Part shown: piece by piece, positions 24,144 to 32,149 of the stretch
How the letters are laid out: every line of letters starts with the position of its first letter
How positions within the stretch are numbered: position 1 is the stretch's first letter
Assembly (NCBI GenBank): GCA_900545545.1
Contig: UQZO01000018.1
Span: 1-39,526, forward strand
Direction: 5' to 3'
Source: an uncultured Subdoligranulum sp.
GTDB lineage: Bacteria; Bacillota; Clostridia; Oscillospirales; Ruminococcaceae
Length of the DNA stretch: 39,526 nt
Position numbers and translations under genes: made by a program
Notes under the pieces: generated by a model
What the model was told of the DNA's origin: nothing
The model's database searches: none
Seen by the model: only the letters and a program-made list of their open reading frames with translations

Positions 24144-25634
24144 TTACAGCTTATACAGGTCGGTGTACTTGGCTTTCAGGTAGTCGGTGAAATAGTGGGG
24201 GTCGAAGTCGCCGCCGCACAGGCTCTTTACCAGCCAGGCGGGTTCCTTCAGGTTGCCGTACTTCCACAGCCGGTCGCACAAAGCGTCCTTCAGCGGCTGC
24301 AGATTGCCCTCGGCCCACTGGGCATCCAGGTCCATGGTCTTGCGCAGGTCGGCAATGGCCTGGGCGCCGTAGGCGCTGCCCAGCGCATAGCTGGGGAAGT
24401 AGCCCATATCGCCCATGGACCAGTGGATATCCTGCAGACAGCCGTGGGCGTCGTCGGGCACATCCACGCCCAGGTACTCCTTGTACTTGGCGTTCCAGGC
24501 GGCGGGCAGGTCCCGCACCGCCAGGGTGCCCTGCATCATGGCCTTTTCCAGCTCGTAGCGCACCATGATGTGCAGCGCGTAGGTCAGCTCGTCGGCCTCG
24601 GTGCGGATCAGCCCCGGCTCGGCCCGGTTCACGGCGCGCCAGATCTCCTCCTCGGTCACGTCGGCCAGCTGGGTGGGGAACAGCTCCCGCAGGGTGGGGT
24701 AGAGGCAGTGCACAAAGGCGCGGCTGCGGCCCACGTAGTTCTCAAACAGGCGGCTCTGGCTCTCGTGCAGGCCCATGGTGGCGCCGCCGGTGATGGTCGT
24801 ATAGTCCAGCTCGGGGGCGATGTGGCGCTCATACAGGGCATGGCCGCCCTCGTGGGCTACGCTGTACAGGTTGGAGAACATATCCCGGGGCATATAGTGG
24901 GTGGTGATGCGCACATCCCCGCGCCAGAACTCGGTGGTGAAGGGGTGCTCGCTCTCGGCCAGCAGGCAGTGCTCCGGCTCCAGGCCCCACAGCTCCATGA
25001 CCTTTTTGGAGACCTGCTTCTGGGCGTCCAGGGGCCAGTCCTGGTCCAGGAAATCGGTGCGGATGGGGGCACCGTGGTCCCGGATGGCGGCCAGCAGCGG
25101 CACGATGGTCTCGCGCAGGGTGGCAAAGAATTCGTCGCACTGGGCGATGGTCAGGCCGCGCTCGTACCGGTCCAGCCAGACCTCGTAGAGGTCACGGTCG
25201 GGGGCAAAGTAGTGGGCCTGGGCGCGGCGGGCTTCCACGATCTTTTCGAGATAGGGCGCAAACAGCGAGAAATCGTTGGTGCGCTTGGCCTTGGTCCAGG
25301 CCGGAATGCTCTGCTGCACCAGTTTGGTGAAGGCGGCGTATTCTTCGGCGGGGATCTTGGCGATCTCGTCATACTGGCGCTGCAGTTCCCGCACCTCGGC
25401 GGCCTGCTGCTCGTCCTCGGCATCGGCGGCGGCCTGGCGCAGCAGGGCGGCGGTGTCCTCGTTCACCAGCAGGTCAAAGCTGGCGCGGCTCAGCACCTCG
25501 CAGGCTTCGGCACGGCCGTCGGCGCTGCCCTCGGGGGCCACGGTCTCGGCGTCAAAGTCGATGGCGTTCAGGGCGTAGCGGTAGGCGTACAGCTGCTTTT
25601 CCAGCGCCCGCAGGCGCGTGATGGATTCTTTCAT
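24144..25634 (-). CDS. Metallocarboxypeptidase, family M32 (thermostable carboxypeptidase 1 type)
   Basis: A cytoplasmic zinc carboxypeptidase of 496 residues, the usual M32 length. The zinc site is H261-E-G-G-H265 in SVAHEGGHALYER, with the third ligand E291 in MGLHESQSRLFEN. YMPRDMFSNLYSV precedes it and TEADELTYALHIMVRYELEK follows, both family signatures. I start at ATG 25634, where GAGGTGC is suitably placed; an upstream in-frame extension would start in the promoter. An extended -10 (TGGTAGAAT, 25686-25678) is a plausible promoter. It is probably involved in peptide turnover. Confidence 0.93.
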   Translation of the reverse strand: MKESITRLRALEKQLYAYRYALNAIDFDAETVAPEGSADGRAEACEVLSRASFDLLVNEDTAALLRQAAADAEDEQQAAEVRELQRQYDEIAKIPAEEYAAFTKLVQQSIPAWTKAKRTNDFSLFAPYLEKIVEARRAQAHYFAPDRDLYEVWLDRYERGLTIAQCDEFFATLRETIVPLLAAIRDHGAPIRTDFLDQDWPLDAQKQVSKKVMELWGLEPEHCLLAESEHPFTTEFWRGDVRITTHYMPRDMFSNLYSVAHEGGHALYERHIAPELDYTTITGGATMGLHESQSRLFENYVGRSRAFVHCLYPTLRELFPTQLADVTEEEIWRAVNRAEPGLIRTEADELTYALHIMVRYELEKAMMQGTLAVRDLPAAWNAKYKEYLGVDVPDDAHGCLQDIHWSMGDMGYFPSYALGSAYGAQAIADLRKTMDLDAQWAEGNLQPLKDALCDRLWKYGNLKEPAWLVKSLCGGDFDPHYFTDYLKAKYTDLYKL

Positions 25635-25706
25635 AGGGTTGCACCTCGTTTTTTGGAATAGGATGTCACTGTCTGTTATTCTACCACACAGCGGCAGCAT
25701 TTTCCA

Positions 25707-25735
25707 TTGTCAGCGGCAGGAATTTATGGTATTGT
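25707..25735 (+). promoter_or_regulatory. Probable promoter of the glycosyltransferase gene
   Basis: TTGTCA (25707-25712) and TATTGT (25730-25735) with a 17-bp spacer. Confidence 0.55.
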
Positions 25736-25769
25736 GATAGTACAAAAAGCAAAAAGGGGGTATGCCGCC

Positions 25770-26627
25770 ATGCCGCAGCAGCCGCTGGTCAGCATCATTG
25801 TGCCGATCTATAACGCACAGGATCATATTGCACGTTGTGTCGAAAGTATTCGCCGCCAAACCTATCAGAACCTGGAAATTCTGCTGCTCAACGACGGCAG
25901 CCAGGATGTGAGCCTGCAGGTATGCCAGATGTACGCCGGGGTGGATAAGCGCATCGTCCTCATCGACAAGGCCAACAGCGGGGTGGCCGCCACCCGCAAC
26001 CTGGGGCTGCAGTATGCCCGGGGCAAGTACCTGCAGTTTGTGGATGCCGACGACACCATTCTGCCCAACGCCACCGAACTGCTGGTGGACCGGGCGGAGC
26101 GGTATAACGCCGACCTGGTCATCGCCCACTACAACCGCATCACGCCGCCCCGCCCCCGCAGCGAGGAAGCCGAGGCCAAACGTCCCCGCCCCCATCGGCC
26201 CGACAAGGTGCAGACCTTCGGCTTTTTGCTGGAAGGCACCATGAACAAGGAGGAATTCGCGGCCCGGCTCATGCAGGAACCTGCCAGCTTCTACTACGGC
26301 GTCATGTGGAACAAGCTCTACCGCGCCGATATCGTCCGCGCCCACGAGGACATCGTCTGCGCCGAGGAGCTGGACTGGTCGGAGGACCTCTACTTCAATC
26401 TCAGCTACATCCGCTATGCCGAGAGCTTCTATGCCCTGTCCACCCCCATCTACAACTACTACAACACCCCGGGCAGCGCCGTGCACACCGTGCTCAACCC
26501 CGTGAACGTGGTCACCACCCGGGCGGCCCTCTTCAACTACTATAAAGAATTGTACGAACATATGGGTTTGTACGAGGAATATAAGACCCAGATCTACAAA
26601 TACCTCGTCGCGGTGGCCGAAAGCTGA
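25770..26627 (+). CDS. Family 2 glycosyltransferase
   Basis: The product has 285 residues with a GT-A fold at the N-terminus: VSIIVPIYNAQDHIARCVES (7-26), NDGSQD at 41-46 and the metal-binding DADD at 92-95 in YLQFVDADDTIL. DWSEDLYFNLSYIRYAESFY near 207-226 is the conserved E-D-x-F-type acceptor region seen in capsule and wall sugar transferases. No membrane helix is evident, so it acts at the inner membrane face. GGGGG at 25756-25760 precedes ATG 25770. The next gene starts 29 bp later and may be co-transcribed. Donor and acceptor sugars are unknown. Confidence 0.88.
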   Translation: MPQQPLVSIIVPIYNAQDHIARCVESIRRQTYQNLEILLLNDGSQDVSLQVCQMYAGVDKRIVLIDKANSGVAATRNLGLQYARGKYLQFVDADDTILPNATELLVDRAERYNADLVIAHYNRITPPRPRSEEAEAKRPRPHRPDKVQTFGFLLEGTMNKEEFAARLMQEPASFYYGVMWNKLYRADIVRAHEDIVCAEELDWSEDLYFNLSYIRYAESFYALSTPIYNYYNTPGSAVHTVLNPVNVVTTRAALFNYYKELYEHMGLYEEYKTQIYKYLVAVAES

Positions 26628-26656
26628 CGCGCCGGGGCAAAGAAAGGAGCATCACC

Positions 26657-27613
26657 ATGAAACGTTGTCCCAAATGTGGGGCCGCCTGCCCGCGGCCCGG
26701 CCAGAAATTCTGTTCCAACTGCGGCGCACCCCTCTCGGAAACGCCGCCCCAGGCCACCAGCAGCTGGCCCCCGGCGGCCTTTGTCCACCGCAAACACCTT
26801 TCCATGATCGCCGGCGGCGTGGTGCTGGTGCTGGTGGTGCTGGCCCTGGCAGGGGTACTGCTCTTCAAGGGGATGCGCGGCCAGGAATCCCAGCCGGTGA
26901 CCGCCGTGGTGACGGGGGAAACCGCCGTGGACGAGCTGTCCGAGGAAAAGCGCCTCTACCTGGAAAACCTGACGGCGGTGGACGGCATGAAGATGACTGA
27001 AAACGGCGTGCCGGTGGACTACTATGTGGCCGAGGACGGTCGGGTCTACCTGGACCGCACCCAGATCACCCAGACCGACACCCTGCTGCGGGCCATTGTG
27101 CCCAGCGGCGACGGCTGGCAGACCGCTCTGGCGCTGGTGTCCAAGCCCAGCAACGCCACGGCGTCCTTCGGTACCATGACCCCCTGCGATGAGGAAGGCT
27201 ACAACGACCCCGACGAGGAATACCTGGACGCCATGCTCTCGGTATATTACAAGTCCCAGCTGAAAGCCTTCAACACCCGCAAGACCGCCGACCTGCGCTT
27301 CTCCACCGACAACAACACCAAAGGGTGGGAGGGCGATATCACCATGGGCGCCTACGATGCCGTGGAGTACAACGGCGACAAATCCGATATGGTGTTCGCC
27401 ACCGCGGGGCTGACCTACGGCGAATACTCGGTGACGCTGAACGCGGCGGGCCAGTGGACCGGCGTCAACCGCAACACCGGCGAAACGGAATCCGGCACCG
27501 ATTACATGACCATCCAGGCCATCTGGCAGGACGGCATCTGGAAAATCGACCGCTGCATCCCCTGCACCGAGGAGGAGTACAACAACGGTACGCTGAAAAT
27601 TTCCGTAAACTGA
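26657..27613 (+). CDS. Zinc-ribbon membrane protein
   Basis: The product has 318 residues. The N-terminal zinc ribbon has C4/C7 and C19/C22 in MKRCPKCGAACPRPGQKFCS and following residues. A Pro-rich linker, one membrane segment at about 52-72 (LSMIAGGVVLVLVVLALAG) and a soluble outer domain of about 240 residues follow. The outer domain is rich in Asp, Thr and aromatic residues and has no motif I recognise. Such proteins are common in gut Firmicutes but uncharacterised. AAGGAG precedes ATG 26657, and a terminator follows the stop. Confidence 0.7.
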   Translation: MKRCPKCGAACPRPGQKFCSNCGAPLSETPPQATSSWPPAAFVHRKHLSMIAGGVVLVLVVLALAGVLLFKGMRGQESQPVTAVVTGETAVDELSEEKRLYLENLTAVDGMKMTENGVPVDYYVAEDGRVYLDRTQITQTDTLLRAIVPSGDGWQTALALVSKPSNATASFGTMTPCDEEGYNDPDEEYLDAMLSVYYKSQLKAFNTRKTADLRFSTDNNTKGWEGDITMGAYDAVEYNGDKSDMVFATAGLTYGEYSVTLNAAGQWTGVNRNTGETESGTDYMTIQAIWQDGIWKIDRCIPCTEEEYNNGTLKISVN

Positions 27614-27624
27614 ACCGAACATTC

Positions 27625-27655
27625 GGGCGGGGCCTTGGGGCCCTGCCCCTTTTTT
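27625..27655 (+). terminator. Terminator after the zinc-ribbon gene
   Basis: GGGCGGGGCC pairs with GGCCCTGCCC around TTGG, one mismatch, followed by TTTTTT at 27650-27655. Confidence 0.82.
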
Positions 27656-27706
27656 GCCGTTTTACGGAAGCAAAACCGGAAAAAAGGATGACTTTGCCGT
27701 CGGTTT

Positions 27707-27716
27707 CTGGTACAAT
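27707..27716 (+). promoter_or_regulatory. Possible extended -10 promoter of the LysO pair
   Basis: TGGTACAAT (27708-27716) is an extended -10 match. No good -35 is seen. Confidence 0.4.
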
Positions 27717-27751
27717 CATTCTATCTGTCATAGAGGGAAGGAAGGATAAGC

Positions 27752-28045
27752 GTGGATATTCTGTTGGTGATGCTGGCGGGCATGGCCGTGGGGCGGTTCC
27801 TGTTCCCGGCCAAGGCCAAGCGCGGCAATGAACGGGTGGCGCTGCTCTGCACGCTGGTACTGATTTTTTCCATGGGCGTGATGCTGGGGCAGAAGGACAA
27901 TTTTTTGCAGGACCTTTTCTCCCTGGGCGCGGCCAGTTTCCTGATGTTTCTGGTGCCCACGGTGGCTTCCACGGTGGTGGTCTACCTGCTCACCGAGCGG
28001 TTCCTGGTGAAAAAGGACCGTAAAGGAAAGGAGGATGCCCAATGA
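27752..28045 (+). CDS. LysO-type exporter, N-terminal subunit
   Basis: The product has 97 residues, mostly three membrane helices: MDILLVMLAGMAVGRFLF, ERVALLCTLVLIFSMGVMLG and SFLMFLVPTVASTVVVYLLT. It matches the first third of single-chain LysO (DUF340). The start is GTG 27752, with GGAAGGA about ten bases upstream. The ATGA overlap with the next gene at 28042-28045 shows co-translation. A split LysO is known from other anaerobes, so this looks like a normal two-part transporter and not a frameshift. Confidence 0.8.
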   Translation: MDILLVMLAGMAVGRFLFPAKAKRGNERVALLCTLVLIFSMGVMLGQKDNFLQDLFSLGAASFLMFLVPTVASTVVVYLLTERFLVKKDRKGKEDAQ

Positions 28046-28635
28046 TGGTACTGCTGACCATCGGCGCCCTGCTGCTGGGCCTGGCTTACGGTTTGTCGGG
28101 GCTGGAACTGCCGGTGGTGACCTTCCTGAGCGGTCACACCGACGCCGTGCTCTACCTGCTGATGTTCTCGGTGGGCATCAGCGTGGGCATGTACCGGGGG
28201 CTGGCCGCCAAAATCCGGGAATATCATCTGCGCATCTTCATCATCCCGGCGGGGGTCATCTTCGGCTCGGTGGCGGGCGGCGTGCTCTGCGCCATGCTGC
28301 TGCACATGCCCTGGAACTACGGCGCGGCCATCGCCGGCGGCATGGGCTGGTACAGCCTGGCCGGGGCTACCATCGGCCGCCTGGTGGGCGCCGAGATGGG
28401 CAGTGTGGCGTTTTTGAGCAACCTGATGCGGGAGATTTTCTCCTACCTCATCATTCCCTGCATCGCCCTCAAGCTCAACTACTATACCAGCATCGCCCCG
28501 GCGGGCGCTACCAGCGAGGATACCACCCTGCCCATGATGCTGAAATATACCAACGAGGAGACGGTGGTGCTGTCGGTACTCAACGGCATGATCTGCTCTT
28601 TGGTGGTGCCGGTGATCATTTCCATCTGCCTGTAA
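28042..28635 (+). CDS. LysO family (DUF340) lysine exporter, C-terminal subunit
   Basis: The product has 197 residues and about six membrane helices. The GGMGWYSLAGATIGRL block near residues 94-109 is the hallmark of LysO/YbjE, the lysine and toxic-analogue exporter described in Escherichia coli. MFSVGISVGMYRGL and NLMREIFSYLIIPCIALKL are further family blocks. ATG 28042 overlaps the stop of the first subunit; AAGGAGG at 28028-28034 serves it. Lysine export is inferred from the family. Palindrome C begins 11 bp after the stop. Confidence 0.85.
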   Translation: MMVLLTIGALLLGLAYGLSGLELPVVTFLSGHTDAVLYLLMFSVGISVGMYRGLAAKIREYHLRIFIIPAGVIFGSVAGGVLCAMLLHMPWNYGAAIAGGMGWYSLAGATIGRLVGAEMGSVAFLSNLMREIFSYLIIPCIALKLNYYTSIAPAGATSEDTTLPMMLKYTNEETVVLSVLNGMICSLVVPVIISICL

Positions 28636-28646
28636 CAGGGCCGGGT

Positions 28647-28670
28647 GTTCCTTCTTTGCAAAGAAGGAAC
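28647..28670. repeat. Module C palindrome beside the LysO stop
   Basis: A perfect 24-bp palindrome, core CCTTCTTTGCAAAGAAGG, with flank CGAAGAAATTCC on the far side from the gene. Confidence 0.88.
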
Positions 28671-28686
28671 CGAAGAAATTCCAAAG

Positions 28687-28718
28687 AAAAAGGCACGGTC
28701 AGAGGCCGTGCCTTTTTT
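28687..28718 (+). terminator. Module D hairpin after the LysO pair
   Basis: AAAAAGGCACGG pairs with CCGTGCCTTTTTT. The loop differs from the other D hairpins, but the arms are alike. Confidence 0.8.
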
Positions 28719-28884
28719 GGAGCAGAAAACCCGTTTTGTGGGGGTGCAGGGGCCGGGTATACCCGGCCCGGGAGCGTTGTGGCAGCCATACGATGGCCCG
28801 GGCGGCCTGTAGGCCGCCCCTACGTTCCACCCGCAGTGGGGTGCTGTACGGCCCTTTTTGCAGGGAAGGACCAGAGAATCCCAT

Positions 28885-28922
28885 AAAAAATCCCCCGCAG
28901 GGATTCCCTGCGGGGGATTTTT
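28885..28922. terminator. Strong bidirectional terminator after the M24 gene
   Basis: AAAAAATCCCCCGCAGGG and CCCTGCGGGGGATTTTT form a near-perfect long stem. It ends the minus-strand aminopeptidase transcript and could stop the opposite one. Confidence 0.88.
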
Positions 28923-28938
28923 GATTAGAGTTCTTTTG

Positions 28939-28962
28939 GTTCTTTTCTTGCAAGAAAAGAAC
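28939..28962. repeat. Module C palindrome beside the M24 gene stop
   Basis: A perfect 24-bp palindrome, core CTTTTCTTGCAAGAAAAG. It is a sequence variant of C with the same position and orientation relative to the stop. Confidence 0.85.
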
Positions 28963-28974
28963 ATACAAGGCCCA

Positions 28975-30762
28975 TCACCGGCCGATGGGGGCGCACTTGT
29001 TGGCCAGCCAGGCCTTTTCCTCGTCGTTCAGGCGGGGGGCCAGCGTCTCGTAGACGTGCTGGTGGAAGTTGTTCAGCCATTCGATCTGCGGGCGGGACAG
29101 CTCGTCCACAATGACGGGGGTGGTGTCGATGGGCACCACGGTCAGCGGGGCAAAGCCCAGCCAGTGACCGTACTGGTTGTCGCCCAGGTCCACGCACTCC
29201 AGCTCGTTCTCGATGCGGATGCCCACCTCGTCGGTCTCATACACGCCCGGCTCGTCGGTAATGGTCATGCCCGGCTTGAACACCACGCTGTTGTTGGGGC
29301 GCAGGCTCTGGGGGCCTTCGTGCACGCCCGAGATAAAGCCCACACCGTGGCCGGTGCCGCAGCGGTAGTTGATCTTGTGGGCCCACAGCGGACCACGGGC
29401 AAAGCTGTCCAGCGCAAAGCCGGTGCAGTAATCCAGGAACACCGCACGGGCCATGTCGATGTGGCTCTGCAGGGTCCAGGTATAATACTTGCGTTCGTCC
29501 TCGGTCAGGGGACCCACGGGATAGGTGCGGGTGATGTCGGTGGTGCCGCAGTCATACTGGCCGCCGTTGTCCACCAGCAGGAAGCCTTTGTGCTCGATCT
29601 TGCTGTTGACCTCGCCCTCGGCATGGTAGTGCATCATGGCGGCGTTGGGGCCCCAGGCGGCAATGGCCGGGAAGCTTTCCTCCAGATACCCCTCCTGCTC
29701 GGAACGGCGCTTGATGAGCATCTTCTCGATGTCGGTCTCGTAGAGGTCCTTGCCCTCGGCCAGGGCCTTCTCCAGGTCCATCTCAAACCGCACCACGGCC
29801 ACGCCGTCGCGGATGTGGCATTCCCGGATGTTCTCCAGCTCCACCGGGTTCTTCACGCCCTTCAGCGCAAAGATGGGGTCGCTGCCCGCTACCGTCTTGT
29901 AGGCGGACAGGGCGGTGTACAGGTCGTAGTTGGTGGCTTTCTCGTCCACCAGGAATACTTCGCCCGCGTCCACCTTGCTCACGGCGTCCAGCAGGTCGGT
30001 GTAACCGCGCACCGCCACGCCGTTCTCCGCCAGGGTGGCGGCGTCGGCGTCAGAAAGACGGCCCGGCGCCACAAACAGCGTGCAGTCCTTGGAGGTGACC
30101 AGTGCATAGGCCACCGCCAGCGGCGTGCAGGGCAGGTCCCGGGCACGCAAGTTCAGCAGCCAGCCCACGCAGTCCAGGCCCGTCACGGCCAGCGCCGTGG
30201 CACCGGCCTTCGCCAGCTCGGCCCGCACCTGGGCGATCTTCTCCGCCGCCGTAGCGCCGGTCTGGGCGGTGGTCAGCAGCTCACAGGGGGTGTCCGGCAG
30301 GGAAGGACGGGCGCCGGAAGCATCCCAGATGGCACTGGCCACGTCCTGGCTCTTGAGGACCGCACCGTTCTTGGCCAGCACGTCGGCATACTGGTGGGCC
30401 AGGTCGGCGGGCACACAGCTGCCGTCCAGCAGCAGGGTCTGGCCGTTGGTCACATGGGCGGCCAGATACTCCGCAACCGTGGGCACACCGGCGGAACCGG
30501 CGTGCATGCACTCGATCTCGGTGCCGGCCAGCTGCTTGTCGGCCTGCACATAAAAACGGCCGTCGCACCACAGGGCCGAACCCTCCTGGGTCACCACCAG
30601 GGTGGAATTCTCCCCTGTAAAGCCGGAGAACCAGGGCAGGGCGTTGTAATAATCGGGCAGGTACTCGCTGCAATGCGGGTCGCTGGTCATGAGCAGTACG
30701 GCGTCTGCACCCGCCGATTTGGCGGCGGCACGCAGCGCGGCAATCTTTTCATTGGTCGTCAA
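28975..30762 (-). CDS. Xaa-Pro aminopeptidase, family M24B
   Basis: The product has about 595 residues, the long three-domain form with two creatinase-like N-terminal domains and a C-terminal pita-bread domain. Metal ligands are seen in order: the aspartates in LVDNGGQYDCGTTDITRTY, the histidine in CGTGHGVGFISGVHEGPQ, and the glutamates in TITDEPGVY and GIRIENELE. The enzyme removes N-terminal residues before proline with two divalent metals, in the cytoplasm. Start choice: TTG 30762 has GGGAG eight bases upstream; GTG 30771 and TTG 30768 are too close to it. A cluster IV C palindrome follows the stop. Confidence 0.92.
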   Translation of the reverse strand: MTTNEKIAALRAAAKSAGADAVLLMTSDPHCSEYLPDYYNALPWFSGFTGENSTLVVTQEGSALWCDGRFYVQADKQLAGTEIECMHAGSAGVPTVAEYLAAHVTNGQTLLLDGSCVPADLAHQYADVLAKNGAVLKSQDVASAIWDASGARPSLPDTPCELLTTAQTGATAAEKIAQVRAELAKAGATALAVTGLDCVGWLLNLRARDLPCTPLAVAYALVTSKDCTLFVAPGRLSDADAATLAENGVAVRGYTDLLDAVSKVDAGEVFLVDEKATNYDLYTALSAYKTVAGSDPIFALKGVKNPVELENIRECHIRDGVAVVRFEMDLEKALAEGKDLYETDIEKMLIKRRSEQEGYLEESFPAIAAWGPNAAMMHYHAEGEVNSKIEHKGFLLVDNGGQYDCGTTDITRTYPVGPLTEDERKYYTWTLQSHIDMARAVFLDYCTGFALDSFARGPLWAHKINYRCGTGHGVGFISGVHEGPQSLRPNNSVVFKPGMTITDEPGVYETDEVGIRIENELECVDLGDNQYGHWLGFAPLTVVPIDTTPVIVDELSRPQIEWLNNFHQHVYETLAPRLNDEEKAWLANKCAPIGR

Positions 30763-30797
30763 GTTCAACACTCCCTCTAACAGATGTAGATAGTTTC

Positions 30798-30825
30798 ATG
30801 ATACCACGTTTTGTAAAAAGGTCAA
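30798..30825 (-). promoter_or_regulatory. Promoter of the M24 aminopeptidase gene
   Basis: On the minus strand, TTGACC (30825-30820) and TATCAT (30803-30798) have a 16-bp spacer. Confidence 0.72.
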
Positions 30826-30883
30826 GCGGGCACAATATTTGCAAAAAGTTCAAAAAAACGGGGCCAAAAAGGGCCGAAACCCC

Positions 30884-30910
30884 TTGACGTGTTTGTTATA
30901 ATGGTATTAG
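30884..30910 (+). promoter_or_regulatory. Promoter region of the COG0523 pair
   Basis: TTGACG (30884-30889) is a good -35, but TATAAT (30897-30902) is only seven bases away, so they cannot pair. TATTAG at 30905-30910 would give a 15-bp spacer. One of these -10 boxes is probably used. A metal-responsive operator would be expected nearby; no clear Fur or Zur palindrome is seen. Confidence 0.4.
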
Positions 30911-30966
30911 CAGTTAGTTTGTGCGACTGCCAGAACCAACCAATTCAGCGAAACAGAGGTGCCATC

Positions 30967-32130
30967 ATGGCAGAGAATAAGACCAAAATTGATATTTTTT
31001 CCGGCTTTCTGGGCGCAGGCAAGACCACGCTCATCAAAAAACTGATCCAGGAGTGCTTCGCCGGGGAGCGCATCGTCCTGATCGAAAACGAATTCGGCGA
31101 GATCGGCATTGACGGCGGCTTCATGCGCGAGGCCGGCATCCAGGTCAACGAGCTGAACTCCGGCTGCATCTGCTGCTCCCTGGTGGGCGATTTCCGCGAG
31201 GCGCTGAAAAAGGTCGTGGAGACCTATCACCCCGACCGCATCCTCATCGAGCCCTCCGGCGTGGGCAAGCTCTCCGACGTGACCCGCGCCGTGGAAGGCG
31301 TGGCCGAAAGCCTGCCGGTGCTTCTCAACAGCTTTGTTACCGTGGCCGACGTGAACAAAGTAAAAATGTATATGAAGAACTTCGGTGAGTTCTACGATGA
31401 CCAGGTCAGCCATGCTTCCTGCATCATCCTCAGCCGCACCGGCAACGCCAGCGAGAAGAAGATCGCCGACGCCGTGGCCCTGCTGGCCGAAAAGAACCCC
31501 ACCGCCACCATCGTCACCACCGACTGGACCGCTCTCTCCGGCGCCCAGATCGTCTCCGTCATGGACGGCAAGCGCGACCTGGTGGCCGAGCTGCTGGCCG
31601 AGGCCCGCGCCGCCAACGAGGCCCATGCCGGGGAGGACGAGCATCATCATCATCACCATCATCACCATGAGGATGGCGAGGAGCACGAGTGCTGCCATCA
31701 TCACGATCATGACCACGAGGAGGGCGAGTGCTGCCATCACGACCATGACCACGACGAGGAGCACGAGTGCTGCCACCACGATCATGAGCATCACGAGCAC
31801 CACTACGATGAGCACGGCGTCTGCAGCTGCGGGCACCATCACCATGACCACGACGCCGACGAGGTGTTCACCAGCTGGGGCCGGGAAACGGCCCACAAGT
31901 TCAGCCGTGCGGTGCTGGAAGACGCCCTCACCAAGCTGGACGGCGGCGAGTACGGCATGATCCTGCGCGCCAAGGGCATTGTGGACGGCGGCGAAGAAGG
32001 CTGGCTGGAATTCGATATGGTGCCCGGCGAGCACGAGATCCGTCCCAGCACCCCCGACGTTACCGGCAAGCTCTGCGTCATCGGTTCCAAACTCAAGGAA
32101 GCGGACCTTGCGGCATTGTTCGGCCTGTAA
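30967..32130 (+). CDS. COG0523 (CobW/G3E) GTPase with a His/Cys-rich metal-binding tract
   Basis: The product has 387 residues. Walker A is GFLGAGKTT at 13-21. The metal motif GCICCS (66-71) is the CxCC signature of COG0523 metallochaperone GTPases. LIENEFGEIGID (38-49) and LIEPSGVGK (93-101) are the switch regions. Residues 220-296 form an acidic His/Cys tract with about 34 His and 8 Cys, starting with nine consecutive His and including three ECCHH-type repeats and a CSC. The CobW C-terminal domain follows (about 300-387). COG0523 proteins hand zinc, cobalt, iron or nickel to target enzymes; zinc is most likely but unproven. GAGGT at 30956-30960 supports ATG 30967. It is 19 bp upstream of its partner gene. 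Confidence 0.9.
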   Translation: MAENKTKIDIFSGFLGAGKTTLIKKLIQECFAGERIVLIENEFGEIGIDGGFMREAGIQVNELNSGCICCSLVGDFREALKKVVETYHPDRILIEPSGVGKLSDVTRAVEGVAESLPVLLNSFVTVADVNKVKMYMKNFGEFYDDQVSHASCIILSRTGNASEKKIADAVALLAEKNPTATIVTTDWTALSGAQIVSVMDGKRDLVAELLAEARAANEAHAGEDEHHHHHHHHHEDGEEHECCHHHDHDHEEGECCHHDHDHDEEHECCHHDHEHHEHHYDEHGVCSCGHHHHDHDADEVFTSWGRETAHKFSRAVLEDALTKLDGGEYGMILRAKGIVDGGEEGWLEFDMVPGEHEIRPSTPDVTGKLCVIGSKLKEADLAALFGL

Positions 32131-32149
32131 ATAAGAAAGGAACGCAGCT

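Larger units (their letters stand above)
28636..28974. repeat. Repeat cluster IV between convergent genes
   Basis: A gap of 339 bp with no gene. It has C at 28647-28670, D at 28687-28718, B (CCGGGTATACCCGG core) at 28746-28773, inverted B at 28796-28823, a terminator at 28885-28922 and C at 28939-28962. The two C modules face their own gene ends. Confidence 0.87.

Noticed and set aside
27752..28635. Frameshifted single lysO gene
   Set aside because: Each half has its own ribosome site and a clean ATGA join, and two-part LysO systems are known, so a pseudogene is unlikely.
28858..30780. 640-codon frame opposite the M24 aminopeptidase
   Set aside because: The minus strand has all metal ligands of M24B; the plus frame has no recognisable domain and starts in repeat DNA.
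30884..30902. TTGACG with TATAAT as one promoter
   Set aside because: The boxes are only seven bases apart, which RNA polymerase cannot use together.
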